Positions 60,721 to 64,000 of a DNA stretch of 64,000 nucleotides are shown piece by piece; position 1 is the stretch's first letter, and each line of letters opens with the position of its first letter. A model generated the notes under the pieces. It worked only from the letters and a program-made list of their open reading frames with translations. It did not search any database and was not told the origin of the DNA. This DNA comes from Adineta ricciae (lineage: Eukaryota; Rotifera; Eurotatoria; Adinetida; Adinetidae). Where the stretch lies: NCBI GenBank assembly GCA_905250025.1, contig CAJNOJ010000178.1, positions 156,564-220,563 of the forward strand. Direction: 5' to 3'. Made by a program: the position numbers and the translations under genes.

Positions 60721-62137
60721 CCACCCACACCCTCATGTTTTGGCCTCCTATTTTCATCTGTATTAACGGCTTGAATTAGAACAGATGAAATATTACGGTC
60801 ATAAATTTATTATACTTTTCGAATCTTTGTTGTACAAATGTGTATGCAAAAGCATTATTTTAGCAACAATGAGGCAATACTAAAGTAAGACATTGCCTTG
60901 TGCTTCTAACGACTTTATTTTAGATTTCCCACGGAAGTTCATATTTGATTTATCATAACCATATTCAATCATTTACAATAAATTCAACTAATTGTGCAAC
61001 TGATAACATCATTTATAATAACTATTGTGTATATTTTTTCTAACTGTAAGTAAAGTTCTGTTTCATTATTTATTATTGAATTCAACAAATATCCTATCCT
61101 ACTATCCCAATTGTTCGATGTGAATCAGTTAAACAACTAACAAATGTGACGTTAATTCAAGTTCTTGTGAATATTTTTACCTTTAGAATTTACACAAGTT
61201 TAATCAATAATGCAAGTATTCATTAAAAAATTCCGATTGATTTTAAATATAACTCTGACTATTCATTACATTTCTTTTGGAGTAAGCTACAAACTTTGAG
61301 AAAGATTCGATAACTTGATTTTTCATTCATTAATGTATAGGACAATTAAAGTAACATTATAAATGAAATTAATATTATCAGTTTTATTAAGAACTGTATG
61401 ATGCATCGGTATTTTTGTCCTTCTGAAAAGAACTCGTGCCTACAAGAAACTCCTAGTATTCAGCAAAAATGTGTTTTATTGATGTTCGTTTATTCATTAT
61501 TTTATTTTCTGTTGAAATATAAGATGGATAGCTTTTTGCATGACGTCATTTGTCTATATATAGTGATTACTAGCGTATGTGGAACAGAAAAAGTAATGAA
61601 GCATCAAGACCATCGTTCTCTTCATCTTTGTTCTTTGAATCAATTGTTATCATGCTTTATTATGGATTATAAACTATTCAATCCATCATCGAATTCATAT
61701 GCACAATATTTTCGTATTCGTCAATTTTGCTCTTTCGAAATTACGAAAAGACACGACACATACTCCTAATTGAGAAAAAAGTAAAATAAAAGTGCTATAA
61801 GACGATGAAGAAAATCTATCTTCTTTCTGTACAGATTAATCTGAAATTTCCAGAAATATAGTTCGAAATCTGAATGAGCACCACTCACTGTGTAAGTGAA
61901 AAATATTGAAGAAAACTATACATATGCAATGGAGATTCTTTATTCTTTCTTAGAATAACATAATCTTTCCTGATACCCACAAAAAAATAATGGAAATGAA
62001 TATGAAGAAATGTATTTGTCGATCATAATAGAATTCTTGATCATAAAGCCGATTGCATTAGTTTTTGAACGAGTTAGTGAGCTTAAAGAAGACAATCAAT
62101 ATAGAAAATAAACAACAGTTGGAAATAGTCAACTTAC
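60721..62137. other. AT-rich intergenic or intronic DNA
   Basis: No convincing gene. The plus frame at 61398-61769 (123 codons) has no signal peptide or domain. The 3' exon(s) of the repeat protein on minus must lie in or beyond this stretch but could not be placed. Confidence 0.4.
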
Positions 62138-64000
62138 ATCGACTGAAAGAACAGCTTTTTGTAAAGCATTGCGTACTTGTTGGTTCTTTTGTGGAGCAAC
62201 AACGGCAACAAATTCAACAAGTAAATTGTTTCGCTCGAATGTACTTAAACTTGTTACTTTAACTTTTTTTAAGCTATTTTGTACATCTTCATTAACTTTG
62301 TTCTTTAAACTTCGTTTGAAATGCTGAACGAATCTTTTTACAACAGTTTTTGATAAACGTTCAACTGTAACATCTTCCACAACAAATGAAGAATATATGT
62401 AACGTAATGCATATTGTCTACATTGACTATAATATTTATCACTCTTGGGAGAAACATCTGATGAGCTTGTGACAGTCTAAAATTCGAGCGATACTGTTTA
62501 TTTTTCTTTTCCTGTAAAATACGCATGTATGTTATTCTCAGAAGGTAACTTCAACTTTTCCGTTCAGCACTGTCACACTTTTTCACAATTTCTCACTTCG
62601 GTAATAATAAACTTACTCGTCTGACTCCATTGCCAGATCCGCGTTTCTTAGATGAGCCACGGCCGTATAATTTGCTACCACATGATGCACCTTGATTACC
62701 CTCATCGGACTCACTGGATGCCTTATCGCCATCATTGTTGTTTCCTGTCGATGTCAATGAAAGAAATGTTCCATTTTAGATAGATTTAACACACAAAACA
62801 AAATATCTAATTATTTTTTCCTTCTATCTTCCAACAACTACTCGCTTCTAACTAAGTATTAGAGATACCTATTTTGTTTTGAACCAAAGTTAAGTAACTC
62901 AACGCAAAAGTATGCCTAACTCATTAATTCAAAGATTTGTTGCTAATACAAATCATTTAATTTGGAAAAGATAAGTTAAATTGAGTTGCTCACGTCGAAT
63001 TTACATTGCTAGTAAACAGTTTCCAGCTGTCATCAACATTAGCACTCTCTAATGACAGTAGCAATTTACAAACCAATTGTATGTTAAGAATTCTCTAGAA
63101 AAGTCTACATACTATCAAGGCAAACTACGGACGTTCGCGTGCAGTTCATACAAAAAGGAACTTGAAAATCTATGTAATAATTCTTTTATTCACCAGTTCC
63201 GTCTCTATCCTGCTGGCATTAAGTATTGAAAAGACGTACATATTGTCGAATACCAAACTCTGCAGGTGATGGTGGATTATCCCTACTAGTCACAAAAAGA
63301 TTTCTGCTCGACGCATCCATGCATTCAAGTTCTCATGTCATTGCCCATTGTTTATGACCCTACCTATTTACAGCATCTTCAGCTTTTAAGTAGATTCATA
63401 ACCTTCCACCAATTGCCTGTGTCTATTCTGGCGACCCGTCCTTCTCACTTTTTACACAAAACAACTTTCCCATTTTCTTTTCTCTTGCATGTATTATTCT
63501 TATTCTCCTATCAGCGTCCAAACTCACCTTCGTCTGACTCTTCGCTACTTTCTTGCGGTAACGCACATTCTTCACCGTTCTTCGATTTTTCTCCACCCGT
63601 AGTTCCATTTCCTGTGGTAACACCTCCCTTCGAACCTTTGCCTTCACCGCTACCTTGTCCATTACCTGATTGTCCGGACGAACCATTGGCGCCTTTGCCA
63701 TCGCTTGGTTTTTGTGTTGAGCCGCTGCCCTGTCCACTACCTGATTGTCCGGACGAACCATTAGCGCCTTTGCCATCACTTGGTTTTTGTGTTGAGCCGC
63801 TGCCCTGTCCATTGCCTGATTGTCCAGAAGAACCGCTACCTTGTCCATTACCTGATTGTCCAGATGAACCATTGGCGCCTTTGCCACCACTTGGTTTTTG
63901 TGTTGAGCCACTGCCCTGTCCACTACCTGATTGTCCAGATGAACCGCTACCTGATTGTCCAGAAGAACCACGACCTGATTGCCCAGATGAACCGCGACCG
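62138..64000 (-). CDS. Gly/Ser/Gln tandem-repeat protein, partial (5' end off window)
   Basis: Three exons seen on minus: 63528-64000 (open to the window edge), 62617-62744 and 62138-62476, joined in frame by 783- and 140-base introns. The first encodes repeats built from GSSGQSG, NGQGSGS, TQKPSDGKGAN, then a more acidic stretch (EECALPQESSEESDEG). The middle exon reads NNDGDKASSESDEGNQ and GRGSSKKRGSGNG. The third is non-repetitive (SPKSDKYYSQCRQYALRYIY, FERNNLLVEFVAVVAPQKNQQ) and ends at a GTAAGT donor, so coding continues to the left beyond what I could assign. The repeat composition suggests an extruded or matrix-like protein; that is an inference, and the family is unknown. The long open frame at 63423-63971 on the same strand is a shifted shadow of the repeat. 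Confidence 0.65.
63640..64000 (-). repeat. Coding tandem repeat, 75-base and 111-base units
   Basis: The word GTTGAGCC(G/A)CTGCCCTGTCC recurs with spacings of 75 and then 111 bases, and the 36-base difference is itself one GSSGQSG-containing subunit. The array continues off the right edge. Confidence 0.75.

Noticed and set aside
60077-60728. Overlapping open frames on both strands in the GC-rich island
   Set aside because: High GC lowers stop frequency; frames contain an N and repeated words, with no domain.
61398-61769. 123-codon plus-strand open frame
   Set aside because: No signal peptide, domain, splice context or plausible composition; expected by chance in AT-rich DNA.
63423-63971. 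182-codon open frame on minus within the repeat region
   Set aside because: It is a shifted reading of the Gly/Ser/Gln repeat (unnatural LDNQV/HKNQ repeats) and reads through the GTGAGT donor at 63527.
1-64000. CRISPR arrays, bacterial operons or attachment sites
   Set aside because: No regularly spaced repeats with unique spacers, no Shine-Dalgarno-led gene runs; spliceosomal introns throughout show a eukaryotic nuclear sequence.

Overview
The window looks like animal nuclear DNA, most likely from a bdelloid rotifer (Adineta/Rotaria type). It is AT-rich and gene-dense. Most introns are 48-62 bases with GT-AG ends, and two clear cases start GTTTGT. It holds animal-specific genes (two troponin I genes, a plexin, a PH/EF-hand phospholipase C, an SLC6 transporter, an ionotropic glutamate receptor, a TRPM channel). 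Between them sit families more typical of bacteria, fungi or plants: a PL8 polysaccharide lyase, a GH3-type amide synthetase, and a dioxygenase/ATP-grasp/adenylase fusion. That mixture is known for bdelloids. No rRNA or marker gene fixes the genus, so the taxon is an inference.

Layout. 0-5 kb: alkaline phosphatase and a secreted hyaluronate/chondroitin-type lyase, both minus. 5.6-11.3 kb: a Dabb-domain protein and a TRPM channel, both plus. 11.4-18.5 kb, all minus: a small secreted protein, an ionotropic glutamate receptor, a sirtuin and an ADP-ribosylglycohydrolase. 20.8-28.3 kb, plus: an intronless 899-residue membrane protein with no family I can name and a Golgi-type glycosyltransferase-like protein, separated by 3.7 kb of AT-rich DNA with an inverted repeat and a degenerate repeat. 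29-39 kb: an SLC6 transporter (minus), then a GH3-type enzyme and the three-domain fusion (both plus). 39.5-46 kb: phospholipase C (minus), a possible short secreted peptide (minus), and a poly-Q histidine-phosphatase protein (plus). 47.6-52.2 kb: a Cys-loop-like channel subunit (plus) and two tandem troponin I genes (minus). 53.4-59.6 kb: a divergent plexin (plus). 59.7-60.7 kb: repeat-derived DNA of unlike composition. 62.1-64 kb: the 3' part of a Gly/Ser/Gln repeat protein (minus) that runs off the right edge.

Functional links. The clearest candidate for an undescribed system is the co-oriented GH3 enzyme and fusion protein at 32.9-39.0 kb. Together they carry two adenylate-forming domains, an ATP-grasp ligase and a VioC/TauD-type 2-oxoglutarate oxygenase. 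This looks like a small-molecule amide or peptide assembly system without carrier-protein domains. The neighbouring sirtuin and ADP-ribosylglycohydrolase form a second thematic pair (NAD/ADP-ribose chemistry). The receptors and channels (iGluR, TRPM, pentameric channel, plexin, PLC, SLC6) are ordinary neuronal or signalling genes, several with unusual features described below. Several genes have a polypyrimidine-AG just upstream of ATG, consistent with spliced-leader trans-splicing, which is known in rotifers.
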